Positions 36,300 to 44,970 of a stretch of 64,000 bases of DNA are shown here, piece by piece. The notes below the pieces were generated by a model. That model did no database searches, had not been told where the DNA came from, and was given only the letters and a program-made list of their open reading frames with translations. This DNA is from Clostridium beijerinckii (lineage in GTDB: Bacteria; Bacillota; Clostridia; Clostridiales; Clostridiaceae), in contig NZ_CP073653.1 of NCBI RefSeq assembly GCF_018223745.1, forward strand, positions 4,824,001 through 4,888,000. Reading direction: 5' to 3'. The first letter of the stretch is position 1. Every line of letters begins with the position of its first letter. A program made the position numbers and the translations under genes.

Positions 36300-36971
36300 T
36301 TGATTACTATAAAAAATCTATCATTTTCCTATACAAAAGGAACAGATTTATTAAAAAATATTAATCTTAATATACCTACTGGAATTTATCTATCTATACT
36401 TGGTGAAAACGGAAGCTGTAAGAGTACACTAGTAAAACTTATATTAGGTCTTCTAAAACCTGATAGCGGTTGTATAAGTTTAGATTCTAATAAAATTTCA
36501 TACGTTTCGCAAAGACTTGATAATTTTAATGCAGAATTTCCAATAACAGTTAAGGAAGTTTTGTCTTGCCATGCCAAGACAGTGGGAATTAAGAATTCAA
36601 AGTCCATTCAAAGTTCTCTAAAAAATGTAAACATGAGTGAATTCAGCAATAAGTTGATAGGAAACCTTTCAGGTGGACAACAGCAAAGAATTTTTATTGC
36701 TAGAGCGTTAATAGGTGATCCTGATTTAATAATATTAGATGAACCATCAACTGGAATAGATGAAAAGAGCCAAAATGAAATCTATCCTCTACTCCAAAGT
36801 TTAAATAAGGATTTAGGAAAAACTATTATCTCTGTTGAACATAACACTAAGGTTGCATTAAAGTATTCAACACACATTTTAAAATTAGAAAATTGTTCTA
36901 TGAAATTATATACAAATGAAGATTTTAAAAGATATTTAGAATCTGAGGATTCATTTTACAACATAATTTAA
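36300..36971 (+). CDS. znuC: zinc/manganese-type ABC transporter ATPase (ZnuC-like)
   Basis: ATP-binding subunit of a metal importer, 223 residues. It has a Q-loop (SYVSQRLDNF), signature LSGGQQQR, Walker B LIILDEPSTG and H-loop SVEHN. The Walker A loop reads GENGSCKST: the last conserved Gly of GxxGxGK is Cys40, from one base change (GGT to TGT). The start codon is TTG with AAGGAG 7 bases upstream. znuB follows after 33 bases. No binding-protein gene is adjacent, so it must be elsewhere. Confidence 0.9.
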   Translation: MITIKNLSFSYTKGTDLLKNINLNIPTGIYLSILGENGSCKSTLVKLILGLLKPDSGCISLDSNKISYVSQRLDNFNAEFPITVKEVLSCHAKTVGIKNSKSIQSSLKNVNMSEFSNKLIGNLSGGQQQRIFIARALIGDPDLIILDEPSTGIDEKSQNEIYPLLQSLNKDLGKTIISVEHNTKVALKYSTHILKLENCSMKLYTNEDFKRYLESEDSFYNII

Positions 36972-37004
36972 GTAGTTAAACTATATTTAGGAAGGTAATA
37001 ATTT

Positions 37005-37805
37005 ATGTTTCAATTAGGTTTTATGCAAAATGCATTTATTGCTGGCTTTATTGTTTCTATGCTGTGTCCTTTTATAGGACTTTTTATTGTTCTTAGACGT
37101 TATTCAATGATTGGTGATACATTATCTCATTCATCTTTTGCTGGCGTAGCAATTGGTCTTGTTTTAGGGATTGACCCACTTTTAACTGCATTTTCATTTA
37201 CTAGCATTTGCGCTCTTGTAATAGAATTTCTAAGAACGTATTATAAAAAATATGCAGAACTTGTTATGTCAATTGTTTTGACATTGAGTTTAGGAATAGC
37301 TATTATTTTAATAAGTAGTGGTAAAGCTTCAGCTAAAGTAGATTCATTTTTATTTGGAAGTATTTTAACTGTAACAGATTCTGATATCTGCTTAATCGCC
37401 ATTGTTGGAGGAATATGCCTTATATGTCTTCTATTTCTATACAACAAATTAATATATGTAACTTTTGATGAAAATGGAGCAAAAACATCTGGAATAAACG
37501 TTAAACTCGTTAATTATATTTTTACGCTGCTTGTTGGTGCAACAATTTCTCTTTCTATAAGAGTTATGGGTATCCTTGTTGTTTCATCAATCATAGTGGT
37601 TCCAGTTGCAACAGCTATGCAATTAAAAAAAGGGTTCACTACGACCCTAATTTTTGCTATTATTTTTGGTTTTGTGGATGTTATGATAGGACTTATATCT
37701 TCTTATTATATAAATAGTGCACCTGGTGGTACTATTGCCTTAATATCGGTTATAGTTCTTCTATTAACACTAATATTTAAAAGATTTTTTAGTTATGAAG
37801 ATTAG
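37005..37805 (+). CDS. znuB: metal ABC transporter permease (ZnuB-like, ABC-3 family)
   Basis: Membrane subunit of the metal importer; 266 residues with about eight hydrophobic segments. ABC-3 family signs are LRRYSMIGDTLSHSSFAGVA near residue 30 and SIRVMGILVVSSIIVVPVATA near 190. Zinc or manganese is likely; the sequence does not separate them. GGAAGG precedes the ATG. Confidence 0.92.
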   Translation: MFQLGFMQNAFIAGFIVSMLCPFIGLFIVLRRYSMIGDTLSHSSFAGVAIGLVLGIDPLLTAFSFTSICALVIEFLRTYYKKYAELVMSIVLTLSLGIAIILISSGKASAKVDSFLFGSILTVTDSDICLIAIVGGICLICLLFLYNKLIYVTFDENGAKTSGINVKLVNYIFTLLVGATISLSIRVMGILVVSSIIVVPVATAMQLKKGFTTTLIFAIIFGFVDVMIGLISSYYINSAPGGTIALISVIVLLLTLIFKRFFSYED

Positions 37806-37811
37806 GCTAAT

Positions 37812-37836
37812 ACAGGTATTATTATATAATACCTGT
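37812..37836. terminator. bidirectional terminator between znuB and phnW
   Basis: ACAGGTATTA / TAATACCTGT nearly perfect palindrome between two convergent genes. It overlaps the last 15 bases of phnW, so the two transcription units are packed tightly. Confidence 0.6.
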
Positions 37837-38946
37837 AAAATACTCTTCTAATATTTTTACAAATCTCCTCATATCATCTTGATATATATCACCTATATTA
37901 GCTATTCTAAATGTGTTTTCTGAAGATATCTTTCCTGGATATATAGTAAATCCCCTGCTATATAAGTAATCATGTAATCTATCGAATTTATAATTTTTTA
38001 TCTGTGGCTCAATTACTGAAGTCAAAAGCATTGATGATATGTTTTTATCTATTAGTCTATTTAAATTGAGTTTATCTAGTCCATCCCATAAAATTTCACA
38101 ACACTCTTTATATCTCTTATATCTCTTCTCTATTGTCTCACCCTTAGCCTCTATTATCGCCTGCTTTAATGCATAAAGTATTTGAACTGGCGGCGTAAAT
38201 CTCATTTGATAATTATCTTTAAAATATGAATATTGTTTGTATATATTAAGGTAGAGGTTTCTAGGTTTTATATTTTGAGTATTATTCAAAGCCTTCTTAT
38301 CTGCTACTACAAAGCTTATTCCAGCCATACCTTGTATACATTTATTTGAACTCGATGCTAAATATTTTATATTCATCTTATACATATCTATAGGAATACC
38401 TGCAAATGAACTCATAGCATCTACTATCATCTCAATACTATATTTCTTACAAATTTCACCTAATAATTCTATGTCATTTAATATCCCTGTTGTAGTCTCA
38501 TGATGAACTACCGCTAAATGGCTTATAGCTCCACAATTATTTATTTTGCTTTCTTCATTATTCTTTTTAATTACTTCTTCCAACTCTTTTAAGTTTATTG
38601 TTTCTATTTGAGAGCTTTTAAATTCTATATAATTCAAATTATATATTTCTGCAATTTCACACATTCTCTTGCCATAAGCCCCATTATTAATTATCAATAT
38701 TATTTTATTATCAACTACCGAACTTAAAATCGCCTCAACTGCTGCAGTTCCCGATCCTCCAAATAATATAGTTGTATACTTTTCATTTGAACCTACTAAT
38801 TCAGTAAGTTCTCTTGATACAAACTCCATAATGCTCCCAAATTCTTTTTCTCTAGGGCAAATATCTGGTACAATCTGAGCGAATTTTACTGTATCCGATG
38901 TGGTAGCTGGTCCTGGATTTAATAATATATTTCTTCTGATTTCCAA
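37822..38946 (-). CDS. phnW: 2-aminoethylphosphonate--pyruvate transaminase
   Basis: Class V PLP aminotransferase of 374 residues that interconverts phosphonoacetaldehyde and 2-aminoethylphosphonate. Features: N-terminal LLNPGPATTSDTVKFA, HHETTTGILNDIE, IVDAMSSFAG and PLP Lys202 in SSNKCIQGMAG. Usually degradative, but beside pepM and ppd it should act in the biosynthetic direction. The start codon is TTG after GGAGG. It is the last gene of the phosphonate operon, separated from ppd by a 262-bp gap holding repeat A5. Confidence 0.92.
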   Translation of the reverse strand: MEIRRNILLNPGPATTSDTVKFAQIVPDICPREKEFGSIMEFVSRELTELVGSNEKYTTILFGGSGTAAVEAILSSVVDNKIILIINNGAYGKRMCEIAEIYNLNYIEFKSSQIETINLKELEEVIKKNNEESKINNCGAISHLAVVHHETTTGILNDIELLGEICKKYSIEMIVDAMSSFAGIPIDMYKMNIKYLASSSNKCIQGMAGISFVVADKKALNNTQNIKPRNLYLNIYKQYSYFKDNYQMRFTPPVQILYALKQAIIEAKGETIEKRYKRYKECCEILWDGLDKLNLNRLIDKNISSMLLTSVIEPQIKNYKFDRLHDYLYSRGFTIYPGKISSENTFRIANIGDIYQDDMRRFVKILEEYFTGII

Positions 38947-39104
38947 ATTAATTTCCTCCTATACAGTTTTATCAAAAGCAACATCTCAGCCGCCTGTCTA
39001 TTTTCTTTTATACATAAATTCTAAATAATATAATTCATTCAAAGTATCCTGTTTGCATTTATAATTATTTAAAACAGGCTTCAATGAACTGAAATTTTTA
39101 TAAC

Positions 39105-39209
39105 ATATATATGTTGCAATTCACAATGCACGTTTCATAATTCACAATTCTAAAATTCTTGAAATATTTTTAAAATTGTAATGAAGAATTATTTTTGTTA
39201 CATGTATAT
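39105..39209 (+). repeat. A-type intergenic repeat, copy A5
   Basis: TATATATGTTGCAATTCACA at the left and TTTTTGTTACATGTATAT at the right, same orientation as A1. It abuts the ppd stop codon and lies inside the phosphonate operon. Confidence 0.7.
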
Positions 39210-40342
39210 TAATTCTCTAAAAATTTCATAAACATTTCTTTATTTTCAATTGGTGTTGTTGTAGGTCTTCCCAAATTTTTTCTTGAACCTTTTTTTACTT
39301 TTATCTCTAAAAATATAGGACCTTTTTCATTTCTTATTTTTTCTGATAACCTGAGTAATTCATCTCTTGAACTACACGAATAGAATTTCTTATATCCACA
39401 AGCTTTAGCAATTGCTAAAGTATCTATTTTAAATCCTACGGTTTCCTGACCTCCTACTGAATCATGAGCTCCATTGTTTATCAAAATATGCTTAAGGTTA
39501 TCTGTATTTTGATTTCCTATTATAGCTAAACCACCAAGATGCATTATTAAAGCACCATCTCCGTCAATACAATAAACATCTCTGTCTTTTCTGCTTAATG
39601 CAATCCCCAATGCTATTTGAGATGCATGTCCCATAGATCCTACTGTTAAAAAATCCTTACTATGATCTCCATTATATCTTTCTCTCAATTCAAAAAGCTC
39701 ACGAGAAGCCATTCCAGTTGTCGATACTACAACTGATTTTTCTTTCGCTTTAGATATTAATATTTCTATAGCATCTTCCCTAGTCATTTCTAATTTCAAA
39801 GTCTCATCATACTTTATTTGATATTCATCAAAAGTATCTTTTTTCACTACCAATGCATAGGGCTCGTTATTCTCCTTCATATAATTATTTGCTTTCCTTA
39901 TCTTTTTCCTCATTTCATCATTGCTTGTATTATTATCTAAAATATCATATTTAATGCTTAGAATGTCTAATGTTTCTATTGTAACAAGTCCTTGTTTCTT
40001 ATGTTGAGGTTCATCTTTCTTATTGGGCTCACCTCTCCATCCAACTATTAAAAGCACTGGTATACTATAAACCAATTTATCTGTAAGTGATGCAAGTGGA
40101 TTTAATGCATTTCCAAGACCTGAGTTTTGCATGTATACTAGGCCAATTTTCTTTGTTGCTAAGTGATATCCCGCCGCTATTCCTATTGCATTCCCCTCAT
40201 TAGCTGAAATTATATTCTTTTCGCTACTTACATTTTCCTTAATGTATGCACAAAAAGACTTTAGTAAAGAATCTGGAACACCCGTAAAGAAATCTATATT
40301 GTTATTTAATAGCTCATTATAAAACTCTTTTACTTCAATCAT
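39209..40342 (-). CDS. phosphonopyruvate decarboxylase
   Basis: TPP-dependent enzyme that pulls phosphonate formation forward by converting phosphonopyruvate to phosphonoacetaldehyde. The 377-residue chain is the short form lacking the middle domain of other TPP decarboxylases. The catalytic Glu49 is in SANEGNAIGIAAGY; the TPP/Mg motif is GDGALIMHLGGL (261-272) with the NN pair at 289-290. The gene name ppd or aepY is used in other organisms. It follows pepM by 131 bases. Confidence 0.92.
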   Translation of the reverse strand: MIEVKEFYNELLNNNIDFFTGVPDSLLKSFCAYIKENVSSEKNIISANEGNAIGIAAGYHLATKKIGLVYMQNSGLGNALNPLASLTDKLVYSIPVLLIVGWRGEPNKKDEPQHKKQGLVTIETLDILSIKYDILDNNTSNDEMRKKIRKANNYMKENNEPYALVVKKDTFDEYQIKYDETLKLEMTREDAIEILISKAKEKSVVVSTTGMASRELFELRERYNGDHSKDFLTVGSMGHASQIALGIALSRKDRDVYCIDGDGALIMHLGGLAIIGNQNTDNLKHILINNGAHDSVGGQETVGFKIDTLAIAKACGYKKFYSCSSRDELLRLSEKIRNEKGPIFLEIKVKKGSRKNLGRPTTTPIENKEMFMKFLEN

Positions 40343-40473
40343 TCTTTTTAACTCCTTTAATATTACGCTTATGAAAACTATATTTTAGGCATACTCCAAA
40401 TATAATATTTTAATAGTAAGCAAATGGAACAAGCGCTCAAATATTTATAATTTCAGTTGTTTAATTAATTTCT

Positions 40474-41772
40474 TTACATTCCTCCTGGAATCAAAGTAAG
40501 TATTTCTTTTATAGGCATACAGTTGATTGAAGCCTCTTTTGACCTTTCATTCTCTAAAATGCTTTTAGCTGTATTTACCATTGCTGGATATGCACTTCTT
40601 ATCAGGTGATTTGCATAAATAATAACGTTAACTCCTAATTCCATTAACTCTTCCTCTTTCATAAAATTATATGAAGTTGGGACTACTACTAAAGGTACTC
40701 TTTTTTCAAACTCATTGTATCTTCTACAGAATTCAATGATTTCTCTTCCATCTTTCTCTTTACTATGAATCATGATTCCATCTGTTCCTGCTTCAATATA
40801 AGCTTTAGCCCTTTTTATAGCATCATCCATTCCAGCGCCTGCAATTAAACTTTCAATTCTTGAAATTATCATAAAATCACTAGTTACTCTCGCCTCTCTC
40901 CCAGCCCTTATTTTGTCACAGAAATGTTCTATTGTATCTTGCGTTTGCTGCACCTCTGTTCCAAATAATGAATTTTTCTTAAGACCAGTTTTATCTTCAA
41001 TGATAATAGCTGAAACGCCTAATCTCTCTAAAGTCTTAACCGTATAGACGAAATGTTCAATTTGTCCTCCTGTATCACCATCAACTATTATAGGTTTTGT
41101 TGTTACCTCTAAAATATCATTAATTGTATTTAATCTTGATGTTAAATCTACCAATTCTATATCAGGTTTTCCCTTAGCTGTTGAATCACATAATGAACTA
41201 ATCCACATTCCATCAAACTCTTTTATTTTCCCATCCTTTTGAACTTTAGTCTTTTCAACAATAAGTCCCGTTAAACCATTATGAGCCTCAAGTATTCTTA
41301 GTGGTTTTTTTGAATAAATTAATTCTTTTAGACTTTTCATCCTCTTTTGAGGTGTTATGCCTATCTGAGCTAATTCTTCATCTAATTTTGAAATAGAAAC
41401 ACCTTTAGTATATGGAACTTCTATAAGTTCTCCTTCCCATTGTTTTAACACCTCTATAACTTTTTCTCTTAATTCTTTTTGCAAGCCTTCCTTCCAATCA
41501 TCCCCGTGAAGAACATAGTTAGGTCTAATTTTAAGAAGGTTTGGAACTTGATCTAAGCTTTCTTGAGGAACTACAGATATAACGCCTTTAATATTACTAA
41601 TCACTTCTTTTCTCTCATCATATTTCATTATTGGATTTCTCCAGTAACCTCTTATAACCTCATCTGTATGCAATCCCACTATTATATCTCCAAATTTTCT
41701 TGCTTCATTTAGTACGTTTAAATGTCCTTGATGAATTATATCAGCACTCATAGCAACATAAACTGTTTTCAT
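40474..41772 (-). CDS. pepM: phosphoenolpyruvate mutase fused to an N-terminal cytidylyltransferase-like domain
   Basis: Forms the C-P bond by rearranging PEP to phosphonopyruvate. The PEP mutase domain occupies about residues 155-430, with DGDTGG (231-236) and the diagnostic EDKTGLKKNS at 259-268. The first 140 residues are a second domain resembling glycerol-3-phosphate cytidylyltransferases, with HQGH at 14-17 and the DERKEVISNI helix. The fused domain suggests a nucleotidyl transfer linked to phosphonate activation, but a separate PntC-like enzyme is encoded next door, so its job is open. 432 residues. Confidence 0.92.
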   Translation of the reverse strand: MKTVYVAMSADIIHQGHLNVLNEARKFGDIIVGLHTDEVIRGYWRNPIMKYDERKEVISNIKGVISVVPQESLDQVPNLLKIRPNYVLHGDDWKEGLQKELREKVIEVLKQWEGELIEVPYTKGVSISKLDEELAQIGITPQKRMKSLKELIYSKKPLRILEAHNGLTGLIVEKTKVQKDGKIKEFDGMWISSLCDSTAKGKPDIELVDLTSRLNTINDILEVTTKPIIVDGDTGGQIEHFVYTVKTLERLGVSAIIIEDKTGLKKNSLFGTEVQQTQDTIEHFCDKIRAGREARVTSDFMIISRIESLIAGAGMDDAIKRAKAYIEAGTDGIMIHSKEKDGREIIEFCRRYNEFEKRVPLVVVPTSYNFMKEEELMELGVNVIIYANHLIRSAYPAMVNTAKSILENERSKEASINCMPIKEILTLIPGGM

Positions 41773-41879
41773 ATTCTTTCACACTCTCCTATTTTCTGCA
41801 TTTTTATATGCATATTTCTAGATGTTAAAACTTAACTATAAAAAATCTATTAACCTAGAACACATCCAAACATTTTCCT

Positions 41880-42671
41880 CTATACTGCTCTCTCTTCTGA
41901 AATTTTTTCTAGCTTTGGTATGATTGATTTCTTTATTCTTTCAAGATGATTTTTATCATCTATTTCTCCCCATACTAAATTTTCAATCTTTAGATATCCT
42001 ACTTTTCTTTTTTTAGCAGAATCAAATATTGCATCCTCATAATCGTATTTCTTTGTCACCTCGCACTTATCTTCAAAAATACTATCATAATCATATATTT
42101 TTCTATTAAATTCTTTATATTGCTTCAACATTTCCTTATACAACGCTAATGATATTTTAGAAATCCCAACCAATTCCCCATATACATGTCCTATTTCTTC
42201 TCTTCTTTTAGATATTTTATATAAGTTATTATCTCTAACTTCTACAAAGCATTCATCTCCGGAATCTGTTTTTCCACTTAGTAAAATACAATCATTTTCT
42301 TCAAAATTTATAGTCTTTATTAGTGCATAAACCTCATATATTAAATCACTTTCAAGTAACAAAAAGTCTTCTTTTAATTCATTTTCAAGAATTGATAGTG
42401 AGGTCATGCTGCCAGTAGCTTTATATTTTCTATTTTTTCTTGTTTCTATATAATTTTTATCTTTTGCTAGTTCATCATAAAATTCATGCAAATGTCCTGT
42501 TACTATATAAATCTTATCTATGCCTAGACTTCGTAATTTCTCAATAGATCTTTCTATCAAGCTTTTCCCATTTACCTTTATAAATCCTTTTGGTAACATA
42601 TCCTTTGTTATATCCTGCAATCTTGATCCCATTCCAGCTGCTAAAATTACTGCTGTTCTTACTTTACTCAT
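41880..42671 (-). CDS. sugar-nucleotidyltransferase-like protein, probable 2-aminoethylphosphonate cytidylyltransferase (PntC)
   Basis: A 263-residue NTP transferase with LAAGMGSRLQD (10-20), the following LPKGFIKVNGKSLIER and the metal site in LLLESDLIYEV. In phosphonate clusters such proteins (PntC) join CTP and 2-aminoethylphosphonate to give CMP-AEP for transfer to cell-surface glycans. Its place as first gene of pntC-pepM-ppd-phnW supports that; choline-phosphate cytidylyltransferase (LicC) is a close alternative. GGAGGGG precedes the ATG. Confidence 0.8.
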   Translation of the reverse strand: MSKVRTAVILAAGMGSRLQDITKDMLPKGFIKVNGKSLIERSIEKLRSLGIDKIYIVTGHLHEFYDELAKDKNYIETRKNRKYKATGSMTSLSILENELKEDFLLLESDLIYEVYALIKTINFEENDCILLSGKTDSGDECFVEVRDNNLYKISKRREEIGHVYGELVGISKISLALYKEMLKQYKEFNRKIYDYDSIFEDKCEVTKKYDYEDAIFDSAKKRKVGYLKIENLVWGEIDDKNHLERIKKSIIPKLEKISEERAV

Positions 42672-42694
42672 TTTTCCCCTCCATCCAGTTCATA

Positions 42695-42734
42695 TTTTGA
42701 ACAAAATTATCTTAACATCTTTCATTGTTCAAAA
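42695..42734 (-). promoter_or_regulatory. inverted repeat in the leader of the phosphonate operon
   Basis: TTTTGAACAA at 42695-42704 pairs exactly with TTGTTCAAAA at 42725-42734, 24-64 bases before the first gene. It could be an operator or an mRNA stem; there is no T-run. Confidence 0.45.
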
Positions 42735-42780
42735 CAATATGTTCATACAAAAATTTACTTTAATTCTAAAAATATATTCA

Positions 42781-42827
42781 AAAAAAGAACCACTCCTTAT
42801 CTGCTTGATAGGAAGTGGTTCTTTTTT
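42781..42827 (-). terminator. terminator after the lipoprotein gene
   Basis: AAAAAAGAACCACT / AGTGGTTCTTTTTT with an inner CTTATC/GATAGG pair; T-runs on both strands. It directly follows the lipoprotein stop at 42850. Confidence 0.85.
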
Positions 42828-42849
42828 ATACTGCTTTTATTTTAAAATA

Positions 42850-43848
42850 TTATTTTGATACTACATTTGTAGATGATGCTATAGTTGTGTTTGTTGCTGG
42901 AATCATTAATTTGTTAAACTCTTCTTGAGAAACTTTTAATGTGCTAGTTGGGAAAGTTATCCCTTTTACATCACTCTTAGTATCTGTTGTTTTCATAGTT
43001 AATGCAATAGTTCCAAAATCTTTAATTTGTAAATTCATATTGAAATCTGAGCTATAATCATTATCTGTGAACACTTCTTTTGAATTAATAGTTGTTCCAG
43101 ATAATGATGCCTTAATTTCAGGTAATGATTTATCAAATTCTGTGCTGTTAGCAGCAGTTTTCATCTGTGTAATACTTTCAGCTGGCAATCCTAACTTAAA
43201 TGTACTATTAAGATTATCTAAATTATTAGCTGTTGCTTTTAATGCTTTTGCGGCTAAATCTACAGTTTTATCTGCATCAAGATTTATTGTATATTCTCTT
43301 CCATTTTGAACGAAAGGTAAATCAAGATCAGCATTTCCTCCAAATATCATCTTTCCGAATTCAACCATTCCATCTGGTTGAGTCATTAGTGCTTTTAATT
43401 TTGTTGTATCAACACCTGATGCTTGAGTATCAATTCCTATATACTCTTGAGTTATATTATTTAAACCTGTTGGAGCGCTTTGTCCAGTTAAAGAAGATAT
43501 CCCTTGGTAAAAGCTCTTATTTATATAACTTGTAGTTCCATCTGAATATGCTTTAAGTTCTGGAATATTAAGTTTTCCTGCTGGATCAGTAAATGTCATA
43601 TCAACATATGATTTATCTTTTGCTGTATATCCAGTAGCTGCAAATTTTATTTCTTGTTTTGTTTCAGTCCCATCTTTTCCTTTTACATTGATATTTAAGT
43701 CTCCATCAATGCTTGATGTTGTTGCTTCCCATTTAGCCGTATTTGAAAGTTCCTGTGCATAATTAAGTGTTGCTTGGCTACATCCAGCCATTGTTCCAAC
43801 AGTTAACGCTGCTGTCATAATGAATGCCAAAGTTTTTTTCATTTTCAT
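42850..43848 (-). CDS. putative lipoprotein, unknown function
   Basis: A 332-residue exported protein. A signal peptide with lipobox TMAGC (Cys22) is followed by a mature domain rich in Thr, Asp and Lys, mostly beta in pattern, with repeated phrases such as ATGYTAKDKSYVDMTF and KATANNLDNLNSTFKLG. It is reminiscent of LolA/LppX-type or DUF lipoproteins, but I do not recognise the family with confidence. Structured repeat D1 lies in its presumed leader, 30 bases upstream of the ATG, and a strong terminator follows. Confidence 0.75.
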   Translation of the reverse strand: MKMKKTLAFIMTAALTVGTMAGCSQATLNYAQELSNTAKWEATTSSIDGDLNINVKGKDGTETKQEIKFAATGYTAKDKSYVDMTFTDPAGKLNIPELKAYSDGTTSYINKSFYQGISSLTGQSAPTGLNNITQEYIGIDTQASGVDTTKLKALMTQPDGMVEFGKMIFGGNADLDLPFVQNGREYTINLDADKTVDLAAKALKATANNLDNLNSTFKLGLPAESITQMKTAANSTEFDKSLPEIKASLSGTTINSKEVFTDNDYSSDFNMNLQIKDFGTIALTMKTTDTKSDVKGITFPTSTLKVSQEEFNKLMIPATNTTIASSTNVVSK

Positions 43849-43877
43849 TTTTCTTTCCCCCTGTAAATACTCATATT

Positions 43878-44000
43878 TATCCGATAGCTAGCATCCGTAA
43901 AACTCCCACTTCTTTAAGCCTGAGATAACGGCTGCACGCTCCTGGATAAGTTCAACTAAGATTCAGATGGGGATCACCCCCCACCTGAATAAAGTTTCAC
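43878..44000 (-). repeat. structured repeat D1 (about 120 bp) in the leader of the lipoprotein gene
   Basis: Read on the minus strand: GTGAAAC, a hairpin TTCAGGTGGGG / CCCCATCTGAA, then AGTTGAACTTATCC and a second hairpin pairing TATCCAGGAGC...CCGTTA with TACGGATGCTAGC...GGATA. The copy at 45899 keeps both hairpins but with different bases in the first stem. No other feature was seen in 44001-44154. Confidence 0.7.
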
Positions 44001-44154
44001 TTGATGATAAAAATACAATGTATGTTAATAATTTACTTTTCATCATATTTCTATTATACATATTTTTCATTAATAAATGATAGAAAAAAATATTAAATTT
44101 ACCTTAATTTATACTTAATATTTCTAAATATTTTTTAACAAATATCTTTACACA

Positions 44155-44814
44155 CTATATTTCTTTTGCTTTACAAATTTTATATGAAATTTTATATGAA
44201 ATATATCCTATAATTATTGTGACTAACATGCTGATAATTATTAATATTAACTTATTATTTATAATAAAATCTAAAGAATTCTCTAATATAAAACCATCCT
44301 TATTGACCAAAAATGATGGTAACGCAAATATGAAAAATGCAGGTAACAGATATACTAATATTGATATTGCTTTTCCTTTTTCCATCCCAAACTTATAATA
44401 TATAGGATATTGAATAAAACAAGTTATTAAGCTCATTAACCCGCAAAAGAACATTGTTAGAACTTCAAAGTTTTGAACTCTACTAATCTGATATAGATAA
44501 GTCACAATAGATGTATTAATGAGAAATATAAACAAAGCTACACCTATTAAATATAAAAATCTACCAAGAACCATATCAGAAATTTTACCAGGAAACATAT
44601 AATACATTTGAGTACTTTTTTCATTACCTTGAGTACTAAATGGTACTGTTGCTAAAATTATTAAAAAGAAAAATAAATATGATAATGCCATAGTGTATGT
44701 TTCTCCTGAAAACATAAATAAAGCACAAAATATTGCTGGAGCTAACACATAAAGCTTAATACTTTCTTTTATTAATCTTAAATCAAATTTTAAATAACTT
44801 ATTGATCTACTCAT
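44155..44814 (-). CDS. ABC-2 type transporter permease
   Basis: Membrane subunit of the exporter whose ATPase is encoded next upstream. The 219-residue protein has six hydrophobic segments (for example LYVLAPAIFCALFMF and LILIIISMLVTIIIGYISY) and no soluble domain. It belongs to the short permease group found in YtrA/GntR-controlled ABC systems of Firmicutes. The substrate is unknown. Confidence 0.82.
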   Translation of the reverse strand: MSRSISYLKFDLRLIKESIKLYVLAPAIFCALFMFSGETYTMALSYLFFFLIILATVPFSTQGNEKSTQMYYMFPGKISDMVLGRFLYLIGVALFIFLINTSIVTYLYQISRVQNFEVLTMFFCGLMSLITCFIQYPIYYKFGMEKGKAISILVYLLPAFFIFALPSFLVNKDGFILENSLDFIINNKLILIIISMLVTIIIGYISYKISYKICKAKEI

Positions 44815-44868
44815 ATTTTAGAACCTCTTTCTCTTTATAAATTCTACATAGAATTAATACTAAAACAT

Positions 44869-44957
44869 AATATATATGTCACAATTCACAATTCCAGTTA
44901 AAATTCTTGCAATATTTTTAGAATTATGATAGAGAATTATTCTTGCAACGTATATGC
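44869..44957 (+). repeat. A-type intergenic repeat, copy A6 (shortened)
   Basis: TATATATGTCACAATTCACA at the left and TTCTTGCAACGTATATG at the right; lacks the middle CAATGCACATTTC block of the other copies. It starts 13 bases after the ABC ATPase stop, inside the operon. Confidence 0.65.
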
Positions 44958-44970
44958 ATAGAATATTTTA

